Positions 8,197 to 17,011 of a stretch of 31,677 nt of DNA are shown one piece after another (position 1 is the stretch's first letter; each line of letters opens with the position of its first letter). Origin of the DNA: JBGQBN01 sp041494805 (lineage in GTDB: Bacteria; Acidobacteriota; Terriglobia; Terriglobales; Acidobacteriaceae); assembly GCA_041494805.1 (NCBI GenBank), contig JBGQBN010000050.1, forward strand, positions 1-31,677, written 5' to 3'. A program made the position numbers and the translations under genes. The notes under the pieces were generated by a model. That model made no database searches, was not told where the DNA came from, and was given only the letters and a program-made list of their open reading frames with translations.

Positions 8197-9666
8197 GGAT
8201 CTTAGAGCCGCCGCTCGATTCCGCATCTCGGCCGCGAACCCTGGGTCTTTGAGCGACTCCAGGTTGATTTCCACATTCGCCAGTGCGCCTTCGATAGCTG
8301 CCCGCGACAGGGCCAGCGCAGTCGTCAGGTCGGACCTCATGTTGGGATTGGTGATGGGCTTCAACCTTTCAGCAATCCCGGCCACTTCCCTCGCCCGCTC
8401 GGCCACACCCAAAGGCACGCTGGTGGCCTGCTTCAGCGCGGCATCAATGATGCCGTCAGCATGGGCTGTCTCCTTGGCCTGTTTGTAAGCTTTCATCACC
8501 GCGTTGTAGGATTCCGCGTCAGCATCGATTGCGGCCTTTAACTCCTCCCGCAATTGTGAAAGCCGCGCAATGGCCTCGCTCAACCCGCGCTCATGCTGCA
8601 GATAGGCCTTCTTGCCGCGCGACATAGACGCCACCATGCTGGCCAGCCCCGCTGCCATGGCTCCGCTGGCTGCGGCCGCGCTGCCGCCTCCGGGCGTTGC
8701 GGTTGGAGCGGCGAGTTGTTCCACAAAGGGCTCGACCCCAGCACGCAGCCCGCCGACAGCCATCTTTCCTCCCATCACAGCCGCCAGCCGGTTCTCCAGA
8801 ATCAGCGAAGAATCGAAATTCTCCACCTGCAAAAACCACTCCGCCGCCGATTCCAGCGCTTTCTTCGGGATCAGCCCCACGATCTCGCTACTCACCGGCA
8901 ACACTCCGTAGCGGGCGGCCTCCCGCCTCACGATCTCGAAGACGCGATGAATCGGGGTTTGCTCAAAGTCCGTCAGGTTCATCGAGACTTGGGCCATTCC
9001 GCGAACCAGAAACCCCGCACCCTTCACGAAACGCAAGCCGCCGCTGGAAAATCTCACCACCTTGGCGATCTTCTTCGCAATGTCAACGTCGGGCGTATTC
9101 AGGAAAACGTTGTATGCGATCAGAAACTTGCGCGCCCCAACCACTGTAGCCCCGGCGGTGGGATGCACCCGTGCTTCGCCGAAATCCGGCTTGCGAGCAG
9201 GATTGGTCGCGATCTCGGCGCGAATGCCCTCAAACTGGCCACGCCGTATGTTTTCCAGATTTTGCCGCTCGGGCGATGTTGCCGCCGCCTCGTACAAATA
9301 GACCGGGACCTGATGGCGCTTCCAAATTTGCTCGCCCACGTGCCGCGCCATGGCGACGCAATCTTCAATAGTCACGCCATCGATCGGGATAAACGGCACA
9401 ACATCGGCGGCCCCCATGCGCGGATGCGCCCCCTGGTGCTGGTTCAGGTCAATCAGTTCAGCCGCCTTGCCCACGCCGCGGATGGCTGCTTCCTGGATCG
9501 GTTCGCGCTCACCCACCAGCGTGATCACGCAGCGGTTGTGGTCGCTGTCCATTTCACGGTCGAGCAGGAACACACCATCCATTTTCATGGCCTCGAGGAT
9601 GGCGTCCACTTTCGCCTTGTCGCGGCCTTCTGAAAAATTGGGGACGCACTCTACCAGGGTTGACAT
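8194..9666 (-). CDS. ftcD: Fused glutamate formimidoyltransferase / formimidoyl-THF cyclodeaminase
   Basis: Two-domain folate enzyme of histidine degradation: it moves the formimino group from formiminoglutamate to tetrahydrofolate, then cyclises it to 5,10-methenyl-THF with loss of ammonia. 490 residues from the ATG at 9666. Residues 1-~295 are the transferase domains (MSTLVECVPNFSEGRD start; HQGAHPRMGAADVVPFIPI with the active-site His region). After about 310 comes the cyclodeaminase domain (APTATPGGGSAAAASGAMAA). No other hut genes are near. The start lacks a Shine-Dalgarno; a TATTCT hexamer ends 9 nt upstream, so a leaderless start is possible. The stop codon is the first three bases of a heptamer array. 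Confidence 0.94.
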   Translation of the reverse strand: MSTLVECVPNFSEGRDKAKVDAILEAMKMDGVFLLDREMDSDHNRCVITLVGEREPIQEAAIRGVGKAAELIDLNQHQGAHPRMGAADVVPFIPIDGVTIEDCVAMARHVGEQIWKRHQVPVYLYEAAATSPERQNLENIRRGQFEGIRAEIATNPARKPDFGEARVHPTAGATVVGARKFLIAYNVFLNTPDVDIAKKIAKVVRFSSGGLRFVKGAGFLVRGMAQVSMNLTDFEQTPIHRVFEIVRREAARYGVLPVSSEIVGLIPKKALESAAEWFLQVENFDSSLILENRLAAVMGGKMAVGGLRAGVEPFVEQLAAPTATPGGGSAAAASGAMAAGLASMVASMSRGKKAYLQHERGLSEAIARLSQLREELKAAIDADAESYNAVMKAYKQAKETAHADGIIDAALKQATSVPLGVAERAREVAGIAERLKPITNPNMRSDLTTALALSRAAIEGALANVEINLESLKDPGFAAEMRNRAAALRS

Positions 9667-9675
9667 AAGAACAGA

Positions 9676-9681
9676 AGAATA
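9676..9681 (-). promoter_or_regulatory. -10-like element 9 nt before the FTCD start (possible leaderless start)
   Basis: TATTCT on the minus strand; 9 nt separate it from the ATG at 9666, with no ribosome-binding site in the interval. Confidence 0.3.
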
Positions 9682-9766
9682 TCCGCGAGGGTTACCTACC
9701 TGCAACTAATTAGGGCAGAAAGAAGAATCTCGCCCAGGCGGACGGGATTCCCTGACGGGATTTCCT

Positions 9767-9823
9767 AACGACTGACAACCGTTCTTAGCCTGCCCTGAGC
9801 GAAGCGAAGGGACTGACGACTAC
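9767..9823. repeat. Heptamer array interrupted by a ~25-bp dispersed element, ending at the mdh stop codon
   Basis: AACGACT and GACAACC units (9767-9780), then an inserted element at 9787-9811 with core CTGCCCTGAGC ... CGAAGG, then GACTGACGACTAC (9811-9823), which contains the mdh stop (TAG on the minus strand, 9822-9820). The same ~25-bp element recurs at 29956-29980. Confidence 0.6.
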
Positions 9824-10746
9824 ACCCCGATCACGCCGCACAGCTCCTTCACCGCCGCAGCGCTTTTGTCCAATCCGGCTTTCTCCTTCGGAGTGAGTTT
9901 GATCTCGATGATCTTCTCGATTCCCTTCTCCCCCAGCTTGACCGGTACCCCCACATACAGGCCCTTGATCCCGTACTCACCCTCCAGGTACGCGGCGCAG
10001 GGCAGTATCTTCTTCTTGTCTTTGAGGATCGCTTCCACCATTTCGGTCACGGCCGCGGAGGGCGCGTAGTAAGCGCTGCCGGTCTTCAGGTACTTCACGA
10101 TCTCTGCCCCCCCGTCACGAGTTCGTTGTACCAAACGCTCGACCGTCGCGGCGTCCATCAATTCGGTAATCGGAATGCCCGCCACGGTGGAATAGCGCGG
10201 CAGCGGAACCATGGTGTCGCCGTGTCCGCCCAGCACAAACGCAGTCACGTTCTCCACGCTGACCTTGAGCTCCTCCGCGATAAAGGTGCGGAAGCGCGCA
10301 GAATCCAGCACGCCCGCCATGCCGATCACGCGATTGCGGGGAAAGCCGCTCATCTTGTAAGCGGCCTGCGCCATGGCATCCAGCGGATTCGACACGATGA
10401 TCAGAATGCAGTTGGGCGAATACTGCACGACTTTGCCCACCACGTCCTTCATGATCTTGTGGTTGGTGTTGAGCAGATCATCGCGGCTCATGCCCGGCTT
10501 GCGCGGGATGCCGGCCGTGATGACGACGATGTCAGAATTTGCCGTGTCGGCGTAGTCCTGTGTGCCTAAAACATGCGAGTCCCGCTTTTCAATAGGCATG
10601 GCTTCCAGCAGATCCAGGCCCTTGCCCTGGGGGACGCCCTCGATGATGTCAATCAGCACCACGTCGGCCAGTTCCTTGGAGGCAATCCAGTGTGCCGCCG
10701 TCGCGCCCACGTTTCCAGAGCCTACAATCGTGACTTTCTTGCGCAT
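9820..10746 (-). CDS. mdh: Malate dehydrogenase (LDH-like type)
   Basis: NAD-dependent oxidation of malate to oxaloacetate in the TCA cycle. 308 residues. N-terminal Rossmann motif VTIVGSGNVGATAA; the substrate-specificity loop ITAGIPRKPGMSRDDLL has the Arg pair expected for malate rather than lactate; LIIVSNPLDAM; catalytic His in VLGGHGDTMVP; active-site strand VGVPVKLGEKG. ATG at 10746 has AAGGA 5-6 nt upstream. It follows icd on the same strand with an 87-bp gap, so two TCA genes are probably co-transcribed. The stop codon falls inside a heptamer array. Confidence 0.96.
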   Translation of the reverse strand: MRKKVTIVGSGNVGATAAHWIASKELADVVLIDIIEGVPQGKGLDLLEAMPIEKRDSHVLGTQDYADTANSDIVVITAGIPRKPGMSRDDLLNTNHKIMKDVVGKVVQYSPNCILIIVSNPLDAMAQAAYKMSGFPRNRVIGMAGVLDSARFRTFIAEELKVSVENVTAFVLGGHGDTMVPLPRYSTVAGIPITELMDAATVERLVQRTRDGGAEIVKYLKTGSAYYAPSAAVTEMVEAILKDKKKILPCAAYLEGEYGIKGLYVGVPVKLGEKGIEKIIEIKLTPKEKAGLDKSAAAVKELCGVIGV

Positions 10747-10799
10747 GAAGAGTCCTTTCTTTCAAAACTCGCCTTGCATCGGGAAAAGAAAATCGTCTA

Positions 10800-10822
10800 A
10801 CCACGCAGGACACAGAGCAAGG
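10800..10822. repeat. Copy of an 8-9-nt-period dispersed repeat in the icd-mdh gap
   Basis: ACCACGCAGGACACAGAGCA-type sequence, the same family as the repeats inside metH (30730-30772) and next to the metH stop (30194-30220). Confidence 0.5.
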
Positions 10823-10833
10823 CAACCTTCTAC

Positions 10834-12261
10834 TCACTTCGCCGCGGTCAGCACGGCTGCTTCCATGTTCTCGATAATGTGATCGCCGAACTCGCTGGTC
10901 TTCACCTTGGTAGCGCCTTCCATAAGGCGTTCGAAGTCGTAGGTGACTTTCTTCTGTTCGATCGTGCGCTCCAAGCCGTGCTCGATCAAGTCAGCCGCTT
11001 CGTTCCACCCCAGGAAGCGGAACATCATCACCCCCGAGAGAATCACCGAGCCGGGATTGATCACGTCTTTATCGGCGTACTTGGGCGCGGTGCCGTGGGT
11101 AGCCTCGAAGCAGGCATGGCCGTCGCCGATATTCGCTCCCGGCGCGATACCCAACCCACCCACTTGTGCCGCGCAGGCATCCGAAATGTAATCGCCGTTC
11201 AGATTGGGCGTGGCCAGGACGGTGTACTCATCGGCCCGCGTCACCACCTGCTGAAAAATGGAATCGGCAATGCGGTCGTTGACCATTAGCCTTTTCCTCC
11301 ACGCGCCTTTGCCGTGAGTTGCGTAGATGGCATCAAGCACTGCCTTCACTTCCTGGTACACCGATTGTCGAAACTCCTCGGTGGCAAACTCCAGGCCGGG
11401 CTCGACCAGGGCGGCGTTCTGCCCAATGGTAAGGTTCGGATTCTTGTCTTTGTTATCCAGAATCCAGCTCTCTCGTTCCGTGACCACTTGGTCGCGGAAT
11501 TCTTCCGTGGCCAGCTCATAACCCCATTTGCGAAACGCCCCTTCGGTAAATTTTTGAATGTTCCCCTTGTGCACCAGGGTGACGCTCTTGCGTCCGCTTT
11601 CCAGGGCGAACTTGATCGCCATCCGCACCAGCCGCTTGGTGCCGGTAACCGACATCGGCTTGATGCCCACTCCGGAATCCAGGCGAACCTGTTTCTTCCC
11701 GCCCTTGAGCATCTCCTTGTTGAGAAACTCGATCAGCTTCGCGGCCTCCGGCGTGCCCTGCTCCCACTCGATGCCGGCGTAAACGTCTTCCGTATTCTCG
11801 CGATAAATAACCAGGTCCATGCGCTCGGGATGTTTTACCGGCGACGGCGTGCCTTTGTAGTACTTCACCGGCCGCACACAGGCATACAGGTCCAGAATCT
11901 GCCGCAACGCCACATTCAGTGAGCGGATGCCACCGCCCACCGGCGTGGTCAATGGCCCCTTGATGGCAACCCGGAAATCGCGAATGGCATTCACACTGTC
12001 GTCCGGCAGCCAGCTCTTGAACTTGGCCATGGCCTTCTCGCCGGCGAATACCTCATACCAGGCCACGCGGCGTTTGCCCTGGTAGGCTTTCTCCACGGCG
12101 GCGTCGAATACCCGCACGGATGCCTTCCAGATATCCCGTCCCGTGCCATCGCCTTCGATAAAAGGGATGATCGGGTTGTCAGGCACCTGGTAGCGCCCGT
12201 CGCTGTAGGTGATCCGCGCGCCGTTTGTGGGCACCGCCAGACCATTGTAAGAAGCCACCAT
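10834..12261 (-). CDS. icd: NADP-dependent isocitrate dehydrogenase
   Basis: Oxidative decarboxylation of isocitrate to 2-oxoglutarate in the TCA cycle. 475 residues. Substrate-binding loop GGGIRSLNVALRQ with Ser114, the residue phosphorylated by AceK in E. coli; NADP site HGTAPKYADKDVINPGS with Lys-Tyr, diagnostic of the NADP form; DLVIYRENTEDVYAGIE and NLNGDYISDACA motifs. The ATG at 12261 has a strong GGAGGT Shine-Dalgarno 7 nt upstream. It is 87 bp ahead of mdh on the same strand, probably one transcript. Whether the aceK kinase exists is not visible here. The upstream region is rich in palindromic repeats. Confidence 0.96.
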   Translation of the reverse strand: MVASYNGLAVPTNGARITYSDGRYQVPDNPIIPFIEGDGTGRDIWKASVRVFDAAVEKAYQGKRRVAWYEVFAGEKAMAKFKSWLPDDSVNAIRDFRVAIKGPLTTPVGGGIRSLNVALRQILDLYACVRPVKYYKGTPSPVKHPERMDLVIYRENTEDVYAGIEWEQGTPEAAKLIEFLNKEMLKGGKKQVRLDSGVGIKPMSVTGTKRLVRMAIKFALESGRKSVTLVHKGNIQKFTEGAFRKWGYELATEEFRDQVVTERESWILDNKDKNPNLTIGQNAALVEPGLEFATEEFRQSVYQEVKAVLDAIYATHGKGAWRKRLMVNDRIADSIFQQVVTRADEYTVLATPNLNGDYISDACAAQVGGLGIAPGANIGDGHACFEATHGTAPKYADKDVINPGSVILSGVMMFRFLGWNEAADLIEHGLERTIEQKKVTYDFERLMEGATKVKTSEFGDHIIENMEAAVLTAAK

Positions 12262-12372
12262 CCAATACCTCCGCGATCTACGGGGAAACTAATAATTATA
12301 AAGGGTGAGCAGGACCACGGTGAAATGATGGAAATCACAGACCGGTGTGACGAGCTGTTTCACCCGCCCCAG

Positions 12373-12434
12373 ACCACGTAGGGAGACCACGTAGGGACAG
12401 CCGCCCCCGGCTGTCCAGGCGAGCACGGCTCGCC
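12373..12434. repeat. Two adjacent palindromes (REP-like) upstream of icd
   Basis: First: GGACAGCC (12395-12402), 6-nt loop, GGCTGTCC (12409-12416), preceded by a tandem ACCACGTAGGGA. Second: GGCGAGC (12418-12424), ACG, GCTCGCC (12428-12434). A copy of the first palindrome with an enlarged loop is at 29942-29988. Confidence 0.7.
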
Positions 12435-12466
12435 CTTGCGCCCGTGCAGACTCGCTCACTGATACT

Positions 12467-12511
12467 CTACAGAACGACACCCTACATAACGATGCCCTAC
12501 GTAACTTCGGC
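12467..12511. repeat. Three imperfect 15-nt units
   Basis: CTACAGAACGACACC, CTACATAACGATGCC, CTACGTAACTTCGGC at 12467, 12482 and 12497. They lie between the icd-side palindromes and the -10-like box of the next gene. Confidence 0.5.
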
Positions 12512-12528
12512 AACTCAACCCCGACCGC

Positions 12529-12534
12529 TACAAT
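12529..12534 (+). promoter_or_regulatory. -10-like element 6 nt before the start at 12541 (possible leaderless start)
   Basis: TACAAT, then 6 nt, then ATG. There is no Shine-Dalgarno. Standard -10 to start-site spacing would put transcription on the start codon. Confidence 0.45.
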
Positions 12535-12540
12535 ACAAAA

Positions 12541-13065
12541 ATGCAAGCTGCGAGATCGGGTTGGCTCCTCCAGCGATTTGTCGTGATGTTGGTGGTATTT
12601 TTCGGAAGCTGGCTCCTGCCGGCGACGCCTGCGCTCGCCCAATCGAGCTTTCGAGATCAGGCCACAACTTCGCTCGGATCGGTTGAGTTGCCCTCACAGC
12701 AAACATCACCGAGATCAGTGACGACGGAGCCGCCGAAATCATCTCCTCCGACACACCATTTCTGGGACCGGTCCAATCTCCTCTTGTTCTCCGGAGTAGC
12801 CGTGTTCCGTGGCCTAGACTATGCCTCGACGCGTAACATGCAAGCCCGAGGCCGGGAGGAGGTCCTGCTTCCCGACGACGTGGTCAACAACTCCGCCGGC
12901 TTTGCCAGCCTGGAGGCAGCTGGAACCGCAGCATCCATCGGCCTTTCCTACTGGATGCACCGCACCGGACATCACAAAATAGAGCGTTGGGTGTCCATCG
13001 CACACATCAGCGTGACTGGCTTCGGCGTAGCTCGAAATTACTCTCTCAAATCGATGCATCCGTGA
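12541..13065 (+). CDS. Exported/membrane protein of unknown function
   Basis: 174 residues. N-terminal signal or anchor (RFVVMLVVFFGSWLLPATPALA, cleavage near residue 34), a Ser/Thr/Pro-rich linker (about 35-72), then a domain with HFWDRSNLLLFSGVAVFRGLDYASTRN and a hydrophobic helix-like stretch AAGTAASIGLSYWMHRTGHHKIERWVS. I recall similar short proteins in Acidobacteriota; no function is known. Codon use is ordinary. It converges on glnE with only 7 bp between the two stop codons. Confidence 0.75.
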   Translation: MQAARSGWLLQRFVVMLVVFFGSWLLPATPALAQSSFRDQATTSLGSVELPSQQTSPRSVTTEPPKSSPPTHHFWDRSNLLLFSGVAVFRGLDYASTRNMQARGREEVLLPDDVVNNSAGFASLEAAGTAASIGLSYWMHRTGHHKIERWVSIAHISVTGFGVARNYSLKSMHP

Positions 13066-13072
13066 CCGGCGA

Positions 13073-16027
13073 TCAGCCGAGAATCCGCCCGTAAATTTCC
13101 CGCACCTTACCGCACGTCCGCGCCAACTCCGCTTCCAAGCCTTCCGGAAATTCGCGCCGTAGAATCTCGGATGTAAGCTTCTCCGTGACCTGTCGCGCGT
13201 GCTCCGTTGCCGGCAGCCATTTACGCGCCCGGCCCACCACCAGTCGCACCCCATGTTCTACGGTACGCAGCAATTCGGCGGCATGGTCGAGCGCGCCCGC
13301 GTCGGCTTTCTCCAAAACTCCCGCATCCACACACCGCCACAGCCGATCCCGCAAGCTTCCCAGTTTATTGCTCACGCCGTGTTTCACCAGGAGAAAGCTG
13401 GTGAGGAAATCGATATCGTAAGTCCCGCCCGGCGAAGTCTTGTAGCTTTTTCCTGGCGCATCCGCGGCTTCGAGCTTAGCCCGCATCTCGCGCACAGACT
13501 GTGGGAAGGAGTTATCGGTCGCAAAGCGCGCGAAAAGACTCTGCACCGTTGCCGCGGCCCGCTCCCCCAGGCTCCGCGAGCCGGCCAAAAAGCGCAGCTT
13601 GGTGTACATCAGCGCTTCCCAGGGCTGTGCTTCCTGTTCGAAGTAAGCTGCCAGTTGGACGGGAGTCACCAGCAGTTCGCCTTCCCCGCCCCGCGGCCGC
13701 AAGCGCGCATCCACGGGAAACACCATGCCGTCCCGGGTATAGGCGGCCAGCGCTTGCATCATCTGCTCTGCGGCTCTTGTCAGCGGCTCACGATCGTCAT
13801 CCTTTCCGCACACGAATAGCAGGTCCGCGTCTGACAACACGTCGAACTCGCCGCTTCCCAGCCGTCCCAAAGCCATGATGGCCAAGCCTTCCGGCTCACC
13901 CGCCATTCCGAAGGCGGCGGCGATGGCATCCTCGGCCGCCGCCGTGGTCGCCGCCAAAGATTCATAGACATCACGCAGTTCGGTGATATCCCGCGCGCCG
14001 GCTGCAAACACGCGGTGCCGGTAATGCCGGCGCAGCAAAGACAGTTTTTCACCGTACGAAGCGGATGATCCCGCCAGATACGCGAACACCGGATCGCCCG
14101 CCGGTCGCGCCCATCCCAGAGAGTTTTCGAACAAATGTCCGCTGCCTGCCCGTGTAGGTTCTTCTCCCAGCTCCACCAGCGTGGCAATTTCCTCCGGATG
14201 TCGAATCAGGATGTCGGTGAGATAGTCGCTGGTCTCAAACAATGTCAGCGCCCGGGCCACCGCCTCGGGATGCCGCAGTACAACCGCATACCGCTCCGAC
14301 GTCGTGAACGCGGAACTCAGAAACCGATAGAGGTTCTTTCTTGCCTGCGGGCTCAGGTCGTGCCGGCTGGCAGTTTGGTAAAGCGACGGGACATCGCTGG
14401 CCAGCCGCTCCAGAATCTGCTGGTTGGACTGGTCCGCCGCAGTCGGTTCCGGCCCGCTGCGCAACTTGAAGTCCGCGTCCAGTGCGTCGTGACCAATACG
14501 GGTCTGCTGCTGATAGATGATGCGCTGGTAGATCTCAGCTACGGCCTCCATTCGCCGTCTCACGATGGTCGTGAGGTCGGCGACTCTGTACTCCCCGGGA
14601 GCGTAACCCTCCATGGACCGTTGCAGGATGCGCAGCTCCGTCTCCGACACCGGCAAGCGATGGGTCTGCTGTCCCTGGCGCAACTGCAGCCGATGCTCGA
14701 GATGGCGCAGGAACTCGTAGGCGCTGGTAAGGTCGTGAAATTCCTTTCCGCTGGTGTGCCCCTTGTCATGCAGCTTGTGCAGGGAAAATAAAGTGCCCCC
14801 CGAGCGCAACCACGGTTCCGCACCACCGTAAACCCGCTGCAGGCACTGCACCAGAAACTCGATATCGCGAATCCCGCCGCGATCAACTTTGACGTCGATG
14901 GTTTCACCGCCTGGTTCCAGCGCCGTTCCGCGCTGTCGCCGCTTGTGCATTTTCTCCCGCGCCACCAGCGCCGTCTTGATGGCGGCAAAATTCACCTCCT
15001 CGGTGTAAACGTGCGGCTGCACCGCACGGATGAACTCACGGGCCAACTTCGCATCTCCCGCCGAATGACGGACTTTGATCAGCGCCTGGCGCTCCCAGTC
15101 GTGAGCGGTTGCCGCGTAGTAGCGCAGCGCGTGTCCCAGACTGACCGCCAGTTCGCCCTCGCCGCCCTGCGGACGCAACCGCAAATCAATGCGGAATACC
15201 GGGCCTTCTCGCGTCACCCGCGACAGAATCTCCGTGACCTGCTGCGCCAGCCGGATGAAATACTCGCGGTTCGAAACCGGCGCCCTCGGCGGCTCTTCGC
15301 CATCTCCGTAGAGGTACATCAGGTCCACGTCTGAACTGTAGTTCAGTTCGTTGCCCCCCAACTTGCCCAGAGACAGGATCGCGAACGCGGTGTCCACCAG
15401 GCGGCCCTCCGCGTCAAAATGCTGCGGGGCTTCGTAGCTGTGCCGCAACCGGCTGTCCGCCTCACGCAGAGCTTCTTCGATCAGCACATCGGCGAGGGCG
15501 GAGATCTCCGCCGTGGTTTCCGCCAGGGGCGCGATCTTCAGCACGTCGCGCAGCATGATGCGGACGTATTCTCTCCGCTTGAAGCGCGCCAAAAGCAGCG
15601 AAACGTCGGTCTCAAACGACCGGGAGCGAAAGCGGGCCAGGCTTTCCTGAAACTCCTCCCGCGAGAAGGTGCGGTCAAGATTTTGCTCTCGCAGGAAAGA
15701 TTGCAGCAAATCCGCGTTCTGGATCAGCGTCTCGCCCAGGAAGCGGCTGTGCCCGAAGACCACCAGAGCGTAGTGTGCGAGAAAATTGTGCCGATCGAGC
15801 AGTCGCAGGACTTCCGAAGAGGCCTCGTTAACCAAGCGGTCGAACAGGATCAGCGCGGAATCAGGATCGGGTAATTCGGCCAACAGCGACGGAAGCGCTA
15901 CCGCCAGGGCCGGCGATACGCGCTCGATCGCCCGCGACAAGTTTCGCGCGGCGCTTTCAGGATCCTGAAACGGAATGTTGCTCAGGTCGACAGAGCCTGT
16001 AGGGAGGCGGATCTCCGACCCGCCCAT
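13073..16027 (-). CDS. glnE: Glutamine synthetase adenylyltransferase / adenylyl-removing enzyme
   Basis: Controls glutamine synthetase by adding and removing AMP on a tyrosine, in response to PII and glutamine. 984 residues from the ATG at 16027 (E. coli is 946). Two nucleotidyltransferase-like active sites: the adenylyl-removase site GGNELNYSSDVDLMYLYGDG (about residue 225) and the adenylyltransferase site GSGEFDVLSDADLLFVCG (about 722), with RLRPQGGEGELAVSL and RLRPRGGEGELLVTP after each. A TTG at 16111 would give 1,012 residues. Neither start has a good ribosome-binding site, and the first ~40 residues lie on palindromic repeat-like DNA; conserved-looking sequence begins near DLSNIPFQDPESAARNL. 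Its substrate gene glnA is 1.6 kb upstream. Confidence 0.9.
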   Translation of the reverse strand: MGGSEIRLPTGSVDLSNIPFQDPESAARNLSRAIERVSPALAVALPSLLAELPDPDSALILFDRLVNEASSEVLRLLDRHNFLAHYALVVFGHSRFLGETLIQNADLLQSFLREQNLDRTFSREEFQESLARFRSRSFETDVSLLLARFKRREYVRIMLRDVLKIAPLAETTAEISALADVLIEEALREADSRLRHSYEAPQHFDAEGRLVDTAFAILSLGKLGGNELNYSSDVDLMYLYGDGEEPPRAPVSNREYFIRLAQQVTEILSRVTREGPVFRIDLRLRPQGGEGELAVSLGHALRYYAATAHDWERQALIKVRHSAGDAKLAREFIRAVQPHVYTEEVNFAAIKTALVAREKMHKRRQRGTALEPGGETIDVKVDRGGIRDIEFLVQCLQRVYGGAEPWLRSGGTLFSLHKLHDKGHTSGKEFHDLTSAYEFLRHLEHRLQLRQGQQTHRLPVSETELRILQRSMEGYAPGEYRVADLTTIVRRRMEAVAEIYQRIIYQQQTRIGHDALDADFKLRSGPEPTAADQSNQQILERLASDVPSLYQTASRHDLSPQARKNLYRFLSSAFTTSERYAVVLRHPEAVARALTLFETSDYLTDILIRHPEEIATLVELGEEPTRAGSGHLFENSLGWARPAGDPVFAYLAGSSASYGEKLSLLRRHYRHRVFAAGARDITELRDVYESLAATTAAAEDAIAAAFGMAGEPEGLAIMALGRLGSGEFDVLSDADLLFVCGKDDDREPLTRAAEQMMQALAAYTRDGMVFPVDARLRPRGGEGELLVTPVQLAAYFEQEAQPWEALMYTKLRFLAGSRSLGERAAATVQSLFARFATDNSFPQSVREMRAKLEAADAPGKSYKTSPGGTYDIDFLTSFLLVKHGVSNKLGSLRDRLWRCVDAGVLEKADAGALDHAAELLRTVEHGVRLVVGRARKWLPATEHARQVTEKLTSEILRREFPEGLEAELARTCGKVREIYGRILG

Positions 16028-16043
16028 GCCGGGCGCAACCCGG
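16006..16043. repeat. Palindromic sequence under the glnE start region
   Basis: GGCGG (16006-16010) can pair with CCGCC (16020-16024), and CCGGG (16029-16033) with CCCGG (16039-16043). It overlaps the likely start codon at 16027-16025. Confidence 0.4.
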
Positions 16044-16177
16044 TGGTTTTCATCCGCAGCACCAGGCCCGATCGAATCTCTGGGCTCACTTGGTGGCTTA
16101 GTTGGACACAAGGCGCTTAGCTCGGATTTTCAGCATAGCACGGGAGGAAGACCCGCCAGGACCCTCACCCAATAAGC

Positions 16178-16747
16178 CTAATATCTCCGCGTGCCAAAAA
16201 ATTTCCTCACGCCGATCATGTTGTACCGTCCATACGGGCCGTCAGAACCCAGGTCCCCCGGACCCAGATTCTTGTCACGTGCGCCGAACCGGCTGAACAG
16301 AAAATGCTGGGTCCACCGCATTTCGAATCCCTTCCCCAGGTAGATCCCCACTCCCCACGATTTTTCCAGGCCAATGGCATCGAAGGACCAGGTGTAGAGG
16401 TTCTGCGGAACGTTCTTCCCAAACAAGAATTTGGGCTCTCCAAAGATCATGAAACGGCGCAGTTGGCCTCGCCCAAACGGACGCACCTCCACATAGCTGG
16501 CGAACATGTACCGGGCAAACGCATTGCAGGGAGCATTCGCTCCGCCAAAATTCCCCGAATCGCCCCGGCACAGGTTGGGATCAATCTCGTTATGGGGTGG
16601 CGCCAGGTCGAACTCGGTGTACCCCCAGAACGTATCGCGAGGGAAAAACATGCGTTCCTGCGCCTCATGCGCCGCCGCTGCGGGCGCCTGCGCGCGAACC
16701 ACGCCGGACATTGCCAGACATACAATAATCCACAGCAGCCTCTTCAT
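16178..16747 (-). CDS. Outer-membrane-type secreted protein, unknown function
   Basis: 189 residues. Signal peptide MKRLLWIIVCLAMSGVVRAQA, then repeated amphipathic, aromatic-rich strands (DTFWGYTEFDLAP, YMFASYVEVRPFGRGQLRRFMIFGEPKFLFG, EMRWTQHFLFSRFG) and an aromatic/charged C-terminus ending GTRRY, a beta-barrel-like pattern. Two Cys (DPNLCRGDSG, NAPCNAF) could form a disulfide. No named family was recognised. The ATG at 16747 has a GGAGG Shine-Dalgarno 5 nt upstream; a longer in-frame reading to 16951 lacks support. It lies 66 bp from the glnE start region, same strand. Confidence 0.7.
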   Translation of the reverse strand: MKRLLWIIVCLAMSGVVRAQAPAAAAHEAQERMFFPRDTFWGYTEFDLAPPHNEIDPNLCRGDSGNFGGANAPCNAFARYMFASYVEVRPFGRGQLRRFMIFGEPKFLFGKNVPQNLYTWSFDAIGLEKSWGVGIYLGKGFEMRWTQHFLFSRFGARDKNLGPGDLGSDGPYGRYNMIGVRKFFGTRRY

Positions 16748-17011
16748 GGGGCCTCCGCCACGGGTTAGGGTTGTATTCGTTGAAAGAAGTTGGGGTCTGA
16801 CTTCTGGCCGGGCCTCTGGTGTAGCCGGAGCGTGTTGCCCAGCCCCACGCTTCAAGTGGGCGCCACATTGTACATTCGTCGTAGCGTCGCCGTCTCGGCC
16901 ACCTGAATAGCTGGACGCCGAGAGCGTGCTGCGTTGTGTTGCGGCCACCAACCGTATCCGGTATGCTGCCCTTACTCTCTATTTCTGTAGCACACATCGC
17001 AAGGAGGCCCA

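Noticed and set aside
8593..9633. 346-residue plus-strand reading frame
   Set aside because: It is antisense to the FTCD gene, which has clear family motifs; the translation is Arg/His-rich with no recognisable domain.
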